From Carallia brachiata (lineage: Eukaryota > Streptophyta > Magnoliopsida > Malpighiales > Rhizophoraceae): a stretch of 64,000 nucleotides of DNA. The stretch's first letter is position 1. Every line of letters begins with the position of its first letter. Made by a program: the position numbers and the translations under genes. The notes beneath the pieces are model-generated. The model worked only from the letters and a program-made list of their open reading frames with translations, was not told the DNA's origin and did not search any database. The stretch is from positions 2,000,056-2,064,055 of the forward strand of contig JADCRB010000037.1 in assembly GCA_021464245.1 (NCBI GenBank), in the 5' to 3' direction. Shown piece after piece: positions 13,055-25,133 of this stretch.

Positions 13055-13150
13055 GACATGTCAGAGAATTTATATTAAGAGAGATTTGATTACAATCAAA
13101 ATTAAATTCTATAAATCAAATCTCTCGAAATGTGAATTCTCTAACATGAC
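13055..13150. mobile_element. 96-bp foldback element (mini-MITE)
   Basis: The left arm (GACATGTCAGAGAATT, then AAGAGAGATTTGAT) is matched, as reverse complement, by the right arm (ATCAAATCTCTC, then GAATTCTCTAACATGAC). The whole unit can fold into one long imperfect hairpin with a short loop at about 13,095-13,110. A related half unit lies at 48,203-48,245. No coding capacity. Confidence 0.65.
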
Positions 13151-13591
13151 ACGTAAAATTATGATACAACACAATTCATACAAAAGCTACGCAAACTAAT
13201 AATTGAATAAAATAAAGAGATTGGCGGCAACTCAATTATCTTTGGATGGATCAACGTTTTATCTTTCGGTTTGGCCCCTAATACTCTAAGAATATTAATT
13301 ATTTCTAAAAGTGAAAAAATTATACTAAGAAGTTGAGTTCAATGTGAAATATAAACAATTATTGATTTGTCTTTTATAAAATAAATGATATTTTAATGAA
13401 AATTGTGAACAATTTTAGAAATAAAAATTAAAAATATAAATAAACATAAAACAAGTATAAATTTCTATTACATAAACAATTTGAAGTATTTTTAATGTAA
13501 GGAGCTCAAGATTTGGTCCGACAGAAAATTTATCAATCAACTGAAAATTTTGTTTCATGTATCATAAAATTTCCAGTTCCACAAATGCATA

Positions 13592-13639
13592 GGTACAATC
13601 ATTTTTTGAATGGAAAAAGGTACAATCATTTTTTGAATG
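13592..13639 (+). repeat. 21-bp direct repeat split by GAAAAA
   Basis: The 21-bp sequence at 13592-13612, beginning GGTACAATCATTTTTTG, is repeated exactly at 13619-13639. Only GAAAAA separates the copies. This is the shortest-insert member of the direct-repeat/A-run series. Confidence 0.7.
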
Positions 13640-14262
13640 TTCCCTCAGTGTATCGATTTGAGTGTTTTAATAATTTTTTAAAAACCTTTTTTTAAAGTAT
13701 AACACATGAAATTTATACTTTAAATTTTATAATAATATTTATTTAATTTTAAATTTTAATTTTACAAAAAAAATAAATAAAATAATGATTTACATAAATT
13801 GAGAAATTTTAAGTCTTTGTATCCAAATCCTTTTTGAATTTATCAATCAGTTGCGGCGGGGCCCCGAGTTCTCATGGTAACCATGTGAATGCCAAAACCC
13901 CCCTAAAATATGTGCATCTCACGTAAGAAAAGTACAATTAATCTTAATAATTTATTTATTTATTTATTATTTTTAAATTTGACACATATGTCATAATTTA
14001 ACGATACAAATCACAGTATATCTCATCACATTCTCACAATTGCATACCTAAAAAAATTTTCTTTTCTCGGAAATTCCTTTTATTGTTCCGCATACATGTG
14101 TTTGGGTGCATCAGCATGACGATTTTATTGTTGGGGATCCAATTACTTCTTCTTGCTCGTGGTGATTGCAATCCTGTTAAAGAATGATGATACGAGAGAA
14201 CTTTATTGATGCACAAACAAAGGAGAAATTGATTAGAAAGATGATCATGGCTAGATAATATA
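13640..14262. other. AT-rich intergenic DNA
   Basis: I see no gene, RNA or recognisable element here. Confidence 0.4.
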
Positions 14263-14673
14263 AGGTGATGTTTGTTTTGGGGTAGGTTACATATTACGAG
14301 AATATATTGTTAATGAGCATAATAAATAATTACATATTATTCAAGTAATGAGAGTGAAATAGTAAAGAGGTCAAGGTTAGGGGTAATGGGGAATAATGAG
14401 AACTAATTAATAGGCAGCAAGTGTTGAGTAAGTAAAAATTTGAAGAGCCATATTCATTACTTAAAAAAAAAAAAGTTAAAATAATGTAATATTAAACACC
14501 TTGGCACTATTTTTAATTATGCTAACACTTAAGCCTTCTTTCTTTTATGTTTTTTATACCCTTTTTATAATCTCTTTTGGCCCCTTAACCGTTAACTCAA
14601 GATAAATAACGTTAGTAATTACTTGAGTAATTTTTAATCTCCTTTAATCCCCATCTACGCAAACAAGTGAAAG
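14263..14673. mobile_element. Possible MITE with degenerate inverted ends
   Basis: The left end (TGATGTTTGTTTTGGGG) and the reverse complement of the right end (TCACTTGTTTGCGTAGATGG then GG) are loosely similar. Further inside, TTATTCAAGTAAT on the left is mirrored by ATTACTTGAGTAA on the right. The element would be about 410 bp and non-coding. No clear target duplication was found, so the boundaries are approximate. Confidence 0.35.
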
Positions 14674-16002
14674 AAAAACGTAAAACTGGTGGGTTTCTCA
14701 GGATCCCATAGAAGATTTCTATCAGAAAAGCAAAAGACAGTGTACACGATGATTCGTGGAGAAAAAAAGTGAAATATTTTAGGCTTCGTGCTTCTTTTAG
14801 TCATTTTTTTTTTCCCTTTTTTTCCTTCTTTAGAATCTTTTTTGGAGGTGGGGCAGGAAGGAACCTATGACATAAGTTATATCTACCCTAATCCTCTCAA
14901 GAAAAAGACTAATTTGAAAAAATCCATTTCAATCGTATAACAAATTTATGCAAGAAACCAGTATTAAAAATGACTGTACAGCAGTAGGGACATGCAAGTT
15001 GTTCATAGTCCGGCCATCATACGACAGGTATTTCATAGATAAACGACGCTAGGCCAATGACGATTAGTGACAGCAAATCTATGTGTTAAGGCTGCATTAA
15101 TTATTTTGATTGCCTTTTGAAATCAGTGGCCTAGCTTAATCTCAAAGTACATAATTTCGAAGGGGGTCTTATCCTCCTGGAGAGAATTCGCTGCCTACCC
15201 GTCAAACATTGTTTGCATCTTTGATTGATTTCGTGCAGTTTACCTAATTATTAACCACTATCTGTACAGAGTAGTGCACGCAAGCGACAACAATGACAAT
15301 AATGAGACGACTATACAGCACGTGTCAGCTGAAAAATTGATCCGTAGCAACCTCGGCATTTAGCATGATTTTTAAACAAAATTATACAACTATACTTAAA
15401 TAATAAAAAATAAAAATATAATTACATTCAAAAAAATTACATAACTACTTTCAAGTGTGTAGCTAAAAGGTTTTTTCCTATTATTTTTATATTTAAAAAA
15501 AAAAGCATCAGTATTTTTTACTGTTGGAATTTGTTCCTTTGCGGTGATTAATTAGCACTCTCCAGACGACACCGTTTGACCGTAGTAAACACAATAAGAT
15601 GAAAATGTAGGGCACGCTTATCACGTGAGTAACGCGTGGCGTCAAGATAACGAGAAGCGGAACAAATTCAGGACGGGAGAAAAGTGTTGACTTGTTGAGA
15701 GATCGTCCTTTAAATTCGAGAAAAATTTTTTGACGCCGAGTTTCAAAATAGTAATAATTGAATAATTAAATCCGAGATAAAAATAAATAAAGTAAAATTA
15801 TAAACTATTTATTACTAATTAAGTGTATTAATATATTCTTACTTTTAAATCAATTCAAACTTAATTTTCTGTAATATCAATGGGTTGGTGTCGGGCAATT
15901 GGGGCTGCGGCGTGTTAGTATTGGAGGGTGTCAAGGAACCTAATCGACTAGAGTCACTTATAATTAGGACCATAAACAGGAAAAATTCACCACCAATATC
16001 AA
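14674..16002. other. Intergenic DNA
   Basis: No gene found. CACGTG motifs occur near 15,318 and 15,622, without a nearby gene start. Confidence 0.4.
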
Positions 16003-16502
16003 AGGATAAGGATTTTTTTAGTTCTAAACCTTTAGGTTTTTTTACGTTTGAGTCCTAAACCTTTTTGACATTTCATTTGAGTCCTAAACTTTTTGATTTT
16101 CTACCAAATTAATCCCTCTATTTAACAAAAGTGATCAATCTATTAAAAAATAATTTTAACTTTACAAACAATTATTTAAAAAAGATTAAATATATGAATT
16201 GAATGTCTTTTTTATAAAAAAATATACATGTTGCCTATTTAATTCGTATATTTGTTGATTAAAAAAATATTTAATATGCATATTTTGTTAATGAAAAAAA
16301 TATTTAACTCATGTATTTAAGCTTTTGTAAATGATTTTTATTAAATTAAACTCACTTATTAATAGATTGACTACTTTTCGTAATTTAAAGGACTGATATA
16401 GTAAAAAATTAAAAGATTTAGAACTCAAATAAAATGTTAAAAAGGTTTAAGACTCAAACGTAAAAAAATCTAAAGGTTTAGGACTTTAAAAATATTTATC
16501 CC
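16003..16502. mobile_element. 500-bp foldback MITE, copy 1 (Mutator-like target duplication)
   Basis: The terminal inverted repeats are very long. The left end starts AGGATAAGG and continues through CTAAACCTTTAGG, TTTTTTTACGTTTGAGTC and CATTTCATTTGAGT. The right end carries the complements GACTCAAACGTAAAAAAA, CTAAAGGTTTAGG and ends TTTATCC. The repeats run inward at least 150 bp on each side. The flanks hold an exact 10-bp direct repeat, CCAATATCAA, at 15993-16002 and 16503-16512. Target duplications of 9-11 bp are typical of Mutator superfamily elements. There is no coding capacity, so this is a non-autonomous MITE. A second, more diverged copy lies at 58,895-59,396. Confidence 0.85.
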
Positions 16503-16805
16503 CCAATATCAATCACACTGAAAAGCACTGAATATGAGCAGAAATTTGTTTTCCAACTTCATTATTAAATGAAACAAATTTTACAAATATTTCATGTTTG
16601 TACCGAAGACGCTAACCCAACGAAAAATTTGAGAATCGACCTAATTGATTTCCCCGGCTAGAGCGGAGCGCCTACGTTTTCGTATTTCCCAAGATATTCC
16701 CTATTTAAGGCATTACAGCATTACAACGACAAACCTGTTTCGGATTTCCTCAAATCGAAGCAACAATTGTTTGTAAACGCATCCATTATAGTTCTAACTT
16801 CTAAC

Positions 16806-16862
16806 ATTGATGCCAGAAGTAACCCTCAAAAAAAAAAAAAAAAAGATTGATGCCAGAAGTAA
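16806..16862 (+). repeat. Poly(A) micro-insertion with 17-bp direct repeats (type locus)
   Basis: ATTGATGCCAGAAGTAA lies at 16806-16822 and, identical, at 16846-16862. Between them are CCCTC, a run of 17 A, and a G. This is the clearest example of the recurring arrangement: target repeat, a few bases, A-run, target repeat. Confidence 0.75.
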
Positions 16863-18710
16863 AATTATTAGAAAATAAGGGAAATGCTGTGTATAGTTTG
16901 TTAGAAAATAAGGGAAAGAAAGGACTTAAAAAGAAAAATTTAAGAAAAGTCAATTTCTTCTATTTAGTTCTCCCATAAAAAAGAAAATGGTAGGGATTGG
17001 ATGAAAAAATTACTAGTGTGCACCGAATGGCTGAGAAGAAGGTAGAGAGACTTTCCCTAAAAAAACAACAATTACCTTCATTATTTTATCAAAATGCCCT
17101 AGCCTTTTACTTAATCATCAATCACTCAGCTTTTTCCTTCTTTATTACGCACTACTTTAAAGGCATAATTATCTTTTGATTAAAAAAAATTTCTTTCTTT
17201 TTATTTTCTCATTATATCCAAATTAAATAAAAAATTCTTTTCGCTCTTCATTTTTTTTCCTACCTATTTCAAATATATACAAACAACTTATTAGAAAATT
17301 ATTTTCTTTTTTGGGTCTTATTAGAAATGATCCACCGTTAAAAAAAGTGGTAAATTTGGTGAACATTATTTTCTTTCTTTTCATTTTCTTTCCCATAAAT
17401 TTTATTCATATTCTACTTTAAACCCACCATAAATGTACGCATTCAGAATATACTCTTATGATAAGGTGTAATATTTTTTGTTAAAATTATAGAGTATTAT
17501 TTTTATTTTTGTATTTTTTTTGAAAAAATAAAAGCCTTTGACTTGCTCCTACTTTTCGAATTTCCATGTTATGATTAGTTTTTTATAATAAATCTGCAAC
17601 AAGAGTTCAGGGGTGTTCCGTTTTATTGATAGAGATTATTGTTGTTGTTAAAAGTTAAAAAGTAGGATAAAATAGTGTTTCGTTACTTTTTTAAAGGTGT
17701 TGTTGCTGAAAAATACTTTAAAATACTGCTGATAGAAAAAATAAAGACTTTTTTTTTATTTTTTATTTTCAGATAATATACAATTATAAAATTTTCCGTC
17801 GTGAAAAGGACACTGCTGCTGCCACTGCAAGCTGTATGGGGTTGAGGACAAAGCAAATATTTTGGACCATGCGATTAGAACGGTGAGGGACATAAATGTA
17901 TGAAAATTTTTTGGTCGCTCCATTTGTTTTGCTCACCCGAAACGATGTCTACAAATAATGCAAATAAAATTTGCATTTTTGAACAGCCAACTAGAATTTA
18001 TATTGGAATGAGAAAAAGTGTACAAAATTGACGGTATGAGTTTCAAAATAAAATAATATTTTTAATCAAAACTATTATTTTCTATTTTTACAAAAGAAAG
18101 ACCAAAAAAATAATTTTATATTCCTAATATATAAAATTAATATTATTATTTCTAACACAATAATCTGTATAGTGAAAAGAATAATTTTTACTATATAAAA
18201 TATAGTCACGTATTTAATAAATTTTTATTTATAAATATATAAGATATATTTTTGTAAGATTAGTTTAGATTATATACAGATAAAAAGATTAATTATAATA
18301 ATAAAATAAAAATATAATTTCTGAAATAATTATTTTACTATTTTAACAGCAATCAATCAGTGTTAATTTAATTAAACACTTAATTTTATTTTGTTTATTA
18401 GTAACAGTAATTTATAATAATAATCAGTAATCAGTAACAATAATTAATAATTATCAACAACAAAACTAAACAGGTCCTAATATTTTACGAAAGGGAAACA
18501 TGGGGGACAAATTAAAGAAGAAATTAACTAATAATTGAAACCATTAAAAACTAACTAACAATATATTGGTCCAAGCTCTCACATCACACCCATGGTGTAA
18601 ATCACTCTCTAATAGCATATTGAGGATGCTTGGCTTGTACGTGGCTTGTTGTTTTTTTTTTTTTTAATAAGGAAATTGTACATGTTCGTTTAAAAATGAA
18701 CGAAGCACTT

Positions 18711-18756
18711 AGAACTTTTAAAATGAACTAGTTCAAAAAAAAAAAAAAGAACTTTT
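18711..18756 (+). repeat. Weak poly(A) micro-insertion
   Basis: AGAACTTTT at 18711-18719 recurs at 18748-18756, after an insert ending in a long A-run. The repeat is only 9 bp in AT-rich DNA, so this is a weaker member of the series. Confidence 0.4.
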
Positions 18757-21435
18757 TTAAAGAAAGCCAGCAAATTGACACCTTAACCCTTCGTTTATGC
18801 TCCACGTTTTAACATTGCAGGCCAATAGAGGCCCACGTGTGCAACGAATGAGCTGACAGAGACTAGAGCAGGAGGCCGTGAAACACGTTGTGTAGGTTAA
18901 TTGTGGTGAAAGTTGGGAGGCACTGACGACAATGAGGTGCTGCTATTCAAACATTGCAGCATTACTCCTTCCAAATTTATTTCACTGATTTAAAGTTTTA
19001 ACTTTGAACCACAAGGTTATAATGTGAATTATCTCATACAAATACATGAAAACCCTTAAATGCAATATATTATGTATAGAACAGTTGACATATTTATATG
19101 ACTATGTTTAAAACGTATTTTTTATTTTCTGTTAATTAAATTTGATTAACACTCAAACTTAAAATTTTTAATCTTAAAAAAATTTCAATATGTCTAGAAT
19201 TTTGTGTTTTGTTCTGTCATAATACTCCAACAATAATAGCCATGGATTTTTGTGATATGTTAGGCTGGCAAGTTGTCCCTTTTTTTTTCCCTATCCACTA
19301 GCCATTCAAAATTTAACGTGTCAATTATTTCCATATTATAAAAGATTCATAGCGCCAAACCGATACATGTAAATAAGAGGAAGATTGCACCTAGTATATC
19401 CAATGTTGTACAATATTTTATCTTTTTTTTTACAAATTTAATATATTTTTTATAATTTAACAATTTAAATTACTGTATATTTTACGTAACAACCGGTCAT
19501 CTATTTTTTATGCGTAAATAATTAGACTCGTACATTATCCGGCGGAAACAGTCATTGTCAGAAAGACTTTTCTCTGTTATTGTGAAACTGGCTCCCCTGT
19601 CCACTGAACTATCCCATTGTAACCAATTTCAATTTGTATGTTTATTGTTGTTTGTATTGAGAACTGACAGAGGTCGCCGATTTGCAAAGCTGCCTTTTGG
19701 TTAAGAAAAGGCAAGCCAAGAAGCAAAGTACGGAGGTGAGGCTTTTTCCGAGAGGCATTGGATTAGGGGAACGGAAATGTCAGGTTGCATGGCTTTACCG
19801 TTACACAGTCACGTGGCTGCTGTTTGAAAAGCCGCCAGCATATCCTGCAATTTGCCATATCGACAATACAAATTGAGATGCTATTTACTAATACAAATTG
19901 AGGTTGTGTTACACAGGCTTGGTCCCCATCGCACGCCGAAAAAGGAGCTGCCAGATCTAGGCGTGCAAGCTTCCGGATTAAAATAAATTGAGAAAGGGAT
20001 AGAGGTTTCGATTCTTCAGAAGAGGTTTCGATTCTCCAAAAACAACGTTTGCGTCTAGTCCACTTGTTTGTTGCTTACATGATACATTCTTGTAAGTACT
20101 CCATTATGTGTTTGATTAAATAGATTTATATCTTGAACTTTTTTTTTTTTTTATTAGCATGTCATAAAAATGTAAGTTATACAATAGCCCAATAAGCTCT
20201 ACGTTCTTTTTTAAAGTTAGAATTTGAGATTTCGAATATAAAAGTACTATATTATCTTTGAGGGGGTTATTTCGGAAGTTTATATTAGTGCCTGTTTATG
20301 GATAATTCGGCCGGCAACAAATTGATACCCAAACTTTTACCAGTCTAACTGAAAGCCGTTGCTGCATTTAAAATATTGAATCATTATTAGCTGAGCGTTT
20401 GCAGATGAGCTAGCAAGTCACCTGAGACTTTACTGCTTTACCAATTGTATAGAGTGTTAGTAGCTCATAATTAGGCAACTCAATCATGCCACTAACATAT
20501 TTAATTAATGGATTGAATGATTTGAGTCATTATTTGCAACACTTCGTGAGTTAAAGTGAGTTGGCAATTTGATTGACAACTTCTTAATTAAATTAAATGG
20601 CAGGCTGTAGGATCTCTGTATTACACACATGACCATTAGATTTATTATTAATATATTATGACATAATTGTTTAAATTATCTATTGTATTCATGTAAGTAT
20701 GAGTAAAACTCCTACTTGTGAATTTCAGAGTTCAACGCATTTATATTCCTTACAAACGATTAATCATTAGACAACCTACGTTTGAGATACCCCAAGTTGT
20801 AGATATCATGTGATGCTCTGTTCCTTTGTACTTTCCATGTGATCATCAATCTCATTTGCAATGATTCTTGAAGCTTATAATTGTGACCCCGATTGCATAC
20901 GTTCTCTCCTCTGGTCTGATAATTCTTCATACAACAAATTCATTGTGCCGTCATTGCCGCACATTATAACATACTAAAGAGGTTGCCAAGTACAAACAAT
21001 TCATGAAAGAGGGTTCTAACGGCGACTTCACCAGTTTGGAGCACAGTACTCGGTTTAAATATCGAAGATTAGTCGAATCTCTCTTCATATACAGATCATT
21101 AATTCATTGCAAAATTCACGTCTCATCCAAAAGGAACAAAACGGCCTATATGAGTTATGGAAGAAAATAAAACCGAATATTAGTTACCTAACTAAAAGTT
21201 TAGGACTACATAGCAATTGTTAGAGTTCGTAATTAATGCGACTATTGTTATTTGTAATAAATAAAGGAGAAAAAGCACTGAAGAAGAATATAAGTATCGA
21301 ATTATCTTTTTTTTTTCTAATCATTTTTTCACTTATAATAAGGTCAACTTTAATTATAATCTAGAATATTCAATTTAAAACGATATGAACGGATTCTTAA
21401 TTTGTCTTAATTTTTGTCCAGAACTTATTAAGTAA

Positions 21436-21645
21436 ATTTTTTTTTGCTAACATGCATCACGGTTCTAATTTTTTCTCTCTAAAACTCCATTTTGTTGTAG
21501 AGTGTAGACCATTGTCAGCCAGTGCTCTATGCCCTCTTCCGCTAGGAATCGACTAAATTCATTGAAACTTTTGTCCCTGTGCGAAGGTAGGACACAATCA
21601 GAATTCCTGAATGTTGCTTTCGACACTATACTTACATCAACGGGA
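21436..21645 (-). pseudogene. Decayed Ty1/copia retrotransposon integrase fragment
   Basis: On the minus strand, a short open stretch ends with residues FLAEEGIEHWLT and, seven residues on, QQNGVLERKN. These match the end of the catalytic core of copia-type integrase. The frame is disturbed just after this point by what looks like a one-base insertion, followed within a few codons by a stop. Only about 60-70 recognisable codons remain. No protease, reverse transcriptase, LTR or primer-binding site was seen nearby, so this is an isolated relic. Confidence 0.7.
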
Positions 21646-21649
21646 CAGC

Positions 21650-23268
21650 ACTTCCATTCGTTCATGGGGAACATTAGGTTACTTTGCGACGACATGCTTG
21701 AATCATATACAGTCGGCAAAGTTGTGATCTGAGGGTTAAAATTTCAATTTGACGTGAAAACATTGATAAAAAAAAAAAAAATTGTTCTATTTCAAATTCC
21801 ATAGTGCGAGAAGTCCTTTCCATATAGTTGGGCCTAAATTTAATTTGATTTTGGTCTAAATGTCCTTGGCTAAAGAAATTGGACAAGTCTTTGACAGTTT
21901 CCCTTATCATTCACATTTGACAGACATGTTATCCGAGTCGTACGCTGGCAGGAGACCCTCATGAAGCTGCAGCTTTCAACAGTAGATTAATACTTTCAAT
22001 TCAAGCACCATTTGCTTGGCATATTGCAAATCGTAATGGAGATGGGCTCTGTCTCCTTCCTGTCTGCTAAGACGACAATTCAATTACACATCATTGTCAA
22101 TTTTCGGTGGCCAAAAGTCGACCATTCTCGAGGATTCAATGGGCAAAAATACCAGATTTCAATTGCCAACAATCTTTCCAAAATTTCTAGCTGCTACCTA
22201 AAGCATCTTTGTTGCAGTCTCGGTGGGTTGTCAAGACACTTTGAATTTGTTTTTGGTTATTTATCTCATATGGTGTGGCCGGAGAAGGCCAATCTTTTTT
22301 TTTTTTTTATTTATTAGTAGATGAATCGGATTGAAAGTTATGCAATAGAATAATTTTTTTTGTTCTTATAATCTCACATCCTTTCTTAGAATTAAAACCC
22401 AAGAACTCTTTGATAGAAGTTTAAGTCCTTTTTTTTTTATTTTTCTTGGTTTATAAAATGGTGATCAGGTGAGCAACTAATTCGAAGTTAGATATACTAT
22501 GAGGATATTTTTTAAAAATGAAAGAGTTAAAATCCCAACAATAATATTTTGTAAATCAAATGATTAAAGTCCCTTCCAACATATGTCCTAATTAAATTTT
22601 AAACTTTTAATATTATAAATAAAATTCACTTAGAACTAATCTCATTACCAACTAAACCAAACCAACACGCGTAGGTTTTCTGAGTTTTTCTTTTTCTACG
22701 AACTTGGAGGTTGTAAGGGTCAAAACTGAACTTGAGGAGAAAAGGCCCAATTAGGCACTGTGATAACGGGGAAACGAGGGTATTGTCAACGCCTGGCCAT
22801 GGATTTACGGTCGGGAAACGTTTGGAGCCCCGTTGTTTGTTTGTTTTTTTTTTTTTTTTCCTAAGGAAAACGTTTTATTAATATAAATCAATTTCATAAT
22901 ATAAATTTAATTTAAAAATATCGAATAAATTTACGTAAAATAAGAATACAAATCGATTAAAATAACTTATAACTGACTTAGTTAACAAGAAAAAAAATTA
23001 ATTGTACACGATGGCCATTTTGACTGATTTCGAAAGAAGCAAAACAAGGCTAGATCTACGTAAATTTGAAAACTCAAATAAATCTATTTCGTCTGGACAA
23101 AATTATATATAATAGCACTAGTTGCGCCTCGGCAGGTTTACTATAAAAATCAACTGATGTCCTGTGTCGATTTCCCACGGTTCCAAATTACAGATAAAAA
23201 AATAAAAATACAGTCATAACAGAACATACATATCAAAATACATCAACCATTCACGCCCTAACACCTAT
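21650..23268. other. Intergenic DNA beside the copia relic
   Basis: No supportable gene. A 101-codon plus-strand frame at 22,012-22,317 shows no recognisable domain and ends in a T-run, so I treat it as chance. The part next to the relic may be further decayed retrotransposon DNA but is not recognisable. Confidence 0.35.
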
Positions 23269-23610
23269 CTAAAAAATAATCCACTGTAGCACATCCCAAC
23301 AGGACCGGTGGTTGCAGCGGCTAGTGGAGGAATCGACGGTAGCGGCGGGAGTGGAGGCAAAGGCGACAGCGTCATAAGGTGCGGCAGTGGGCAAGTTGGC
23401 GGCGCTGTCACTGGCAGCCGCAACAGTGGCAACCTCGGCAGATCCCTCTTCGGCGGCAAGAGCAACGTCTCTAGTGGAGGCTGCAACGACATCACCAGTC
23501 AGGCCAGGTTCATTTACATTGAGGGTGGCACCATTATCGAAAAAGAAGACCGAGACAGTGAAATGTCGACAGTTATGTGGAAAGCCCAAATCTAGTGCTA
23601 GGATGACCAT
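23269..23610 (-). CDS. Unrecognised GC-rich ORF, 113 aa
   Basis: An ATG-initiated frame of 113 residues lies in a sharply bounded GC-rich island (about 23,286-23,600) within AT-rich DNA. Residues 1-40 look protein-like (a short hydrophobic start, then HFTVSVFFFDNGATLNV). The middle is Ala/Ser/Thr/Val-rich low complexity and the end is short and Cys-containing. The opposite strand is also open, as usual for GC-rich repeats, which weakens the case. Upstream on the minus strand, 23,660-23,760 is CT-rich, like a 5' leader. I recognise no family. It could be a captured gene fragment, a transposon piece or a chance ORF. Confidence 0.25.
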   Translation of the reverse strand: MVILALDLGFPHNCRHFTVSVFFFDNGATLNVNEPGLTGDVVAASTRDVALAAEEGSAEVATVAAASDSAANLPTAAPYDAVAFASTPAATVDSSTSRCNHRSCWDVLQWIIF

Positions 23611-24003
23611 ATGTGTCCTTATTAGGTCTAAATTTAGAAAACAAGTTAATCATTACACCATGAAAGATGACCGGAAAAAGGGGGAGGAGAGAACAACAAA
23701 CAGAGGGAGAAGAGGAGAAGAACAGTGTGGGGGAGGGGGAAGGTACCTGGACGCAATGATGATAAACTTTAAAGTTACAGAGAGACTTTAGAGAGAGGAA
23801 GGTTTAGAAAAAAATTAAGACCCTTATTTTGAATAAGTATGAATAAACATGTGATATTTGGTGGGATCCACTTAAATACATTAAATATCAGGGTCATTTT
23901 TAAGTTTAATTTTTGTCATGCACATGCGTGAAAGTTAAAGCCCATCCTTATCTTGCTGGGCCCCATTGGCAAGACCTCATTTGCTCAAATTATCAAACGA
24001 ACA

Positions 24004-24053
24004 AACTCCCGTGCCCCCCCCCCCCAAGAAAAAAAAAAAAAACTCCTGTGCCC
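24004..24053 (+). repeat. C-run plus poly(A) micro-insertion with 13-bp repeats
   Basis: AACTCCCGTGCCC (24004-24016) recurs as AACTCCTGTGCCC (24041-24053), with one mismatch. The insert is more C, then AAG and a run of 12 A directly before the second copy. Same architecture as the other A-tailed loci. Confidence 0.6.
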
Positions 24054-25094
24054 AAAAGTCTACTGCAGTTGGTTTCTTTCTATGTTTTTTCGTTTATTTT
24101 TTAACCCTTCATTTATTAAAAAAAAAAATAGATAATCCTCGTATGCCCTTAGATGTCTAGCTGTTAATGAACCACTTAGTGTTGTCTAAGTGGCCATTTG
24201 TCCAAAGACCAAAAAAAAGGAAGCTAACGTTCAAATTGCAGTCTCTCCATCCTCTGTTTGGCGAAATGCGCCTTTGGGCAAAAAATTAAAAGATATACAG
24301 TTGTTGAGAGTTTAGCTCGCAATTATACAAAATCAATGCCTGTCAAGCATTAATTGCCCTCGTACGCCCTGAGGAAAAACAGGGCCTTTTAACTATTTGA
24401 AGTTTTGTATTTTGAAGCCATCGTAGACAGACATTCGGAGGGGGGACCTCGTGCTTGTCACGTGCTGTCAGGTCCTAATCTATACAGCTTCTTACCAAGT
24501 CCATACGCTTTTTCTTTTTTTTCTTAACAAAAAAAAAAAATTGTTACATTAATTACTCAAAATTTGTACATAATCTGACACAAAAATATCATAATAACTT
24601 ACATAAAATAAGAAATAAACAGTCACAAAAATCTACAATAAATATTATCAAAAAAACACATAATAACTAAACTTAAAATCTTATTAAAAAAATCCTAATA
24701 AAAAATATATACTATACTAGTCGGACTACGCTTTATCATAAGCCAATGAAGTGGAACTTAAATTACATGGGCATCGCACTGAGGACCCGCCAAATAAAGC
24801 AGATTTGATGTTCTAATATAGGAAAAACTCTGTGGACGGGTAAAATCAACCTAATGGGATGGGCAAAGTAACCTGAATTATTGTACTTGAATAAAATAAT
24901 GTCAGTTTTTATCATACATATTACTGTTTACTCGATAAAAAAAAATCACTATTAAAGCAGTACCGCGACGGGACAGGCCTTCTCGCTTGTCTTTGCAGTT
25001 GAACTCTTCTAATATGTCTACTTGTTACTTGTTATAAACTAATCCGTGCATGCTTAAAATTCAATCAAATTATATATTTGTAAGACCATATTAT

Positions 25095-25096
<2 letters not shown>

Positions 25097-25127
<31 letters not shown>
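25097..25127. repeat. (AT)n microsatellite
   Basis: About 15 uninterrupted AT units. Confidence 0.95.

Positions 25128-25133
<6 letters not shown>

Larger units (their letters stand above)
16503..21435. other. AT-rich intergenic DNA with possible decayed elements
   Basis: No supportable gene. A possible old element spans about 17,610-18,480: its ends, GTTCCGTTTTATTG and the complement of CAACAAAACTAAACAGG, are weakly alike, but no target duplication is seen. Poly(A) micro-insertions at 16,806-16,862 and 18,711-18,756 are listed separately. A somewhat GC-richer patch at 19,650-20,000 has no convincing reading frame. Confidence 0.4.

Noticed and set aside
17610..18480. Possible 870-bp transposon with weak inverted ends
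   Set aside because: End similarity is about 65 % and no target duplication is visible. Mentioned only as a possibility.
23308..23791. Plus-strand Gly/Ser- and Ala-rich frames opposite the orphan ORF
   Set aside because: Antisense shadow of a GC-rich, low-complexity stretch.
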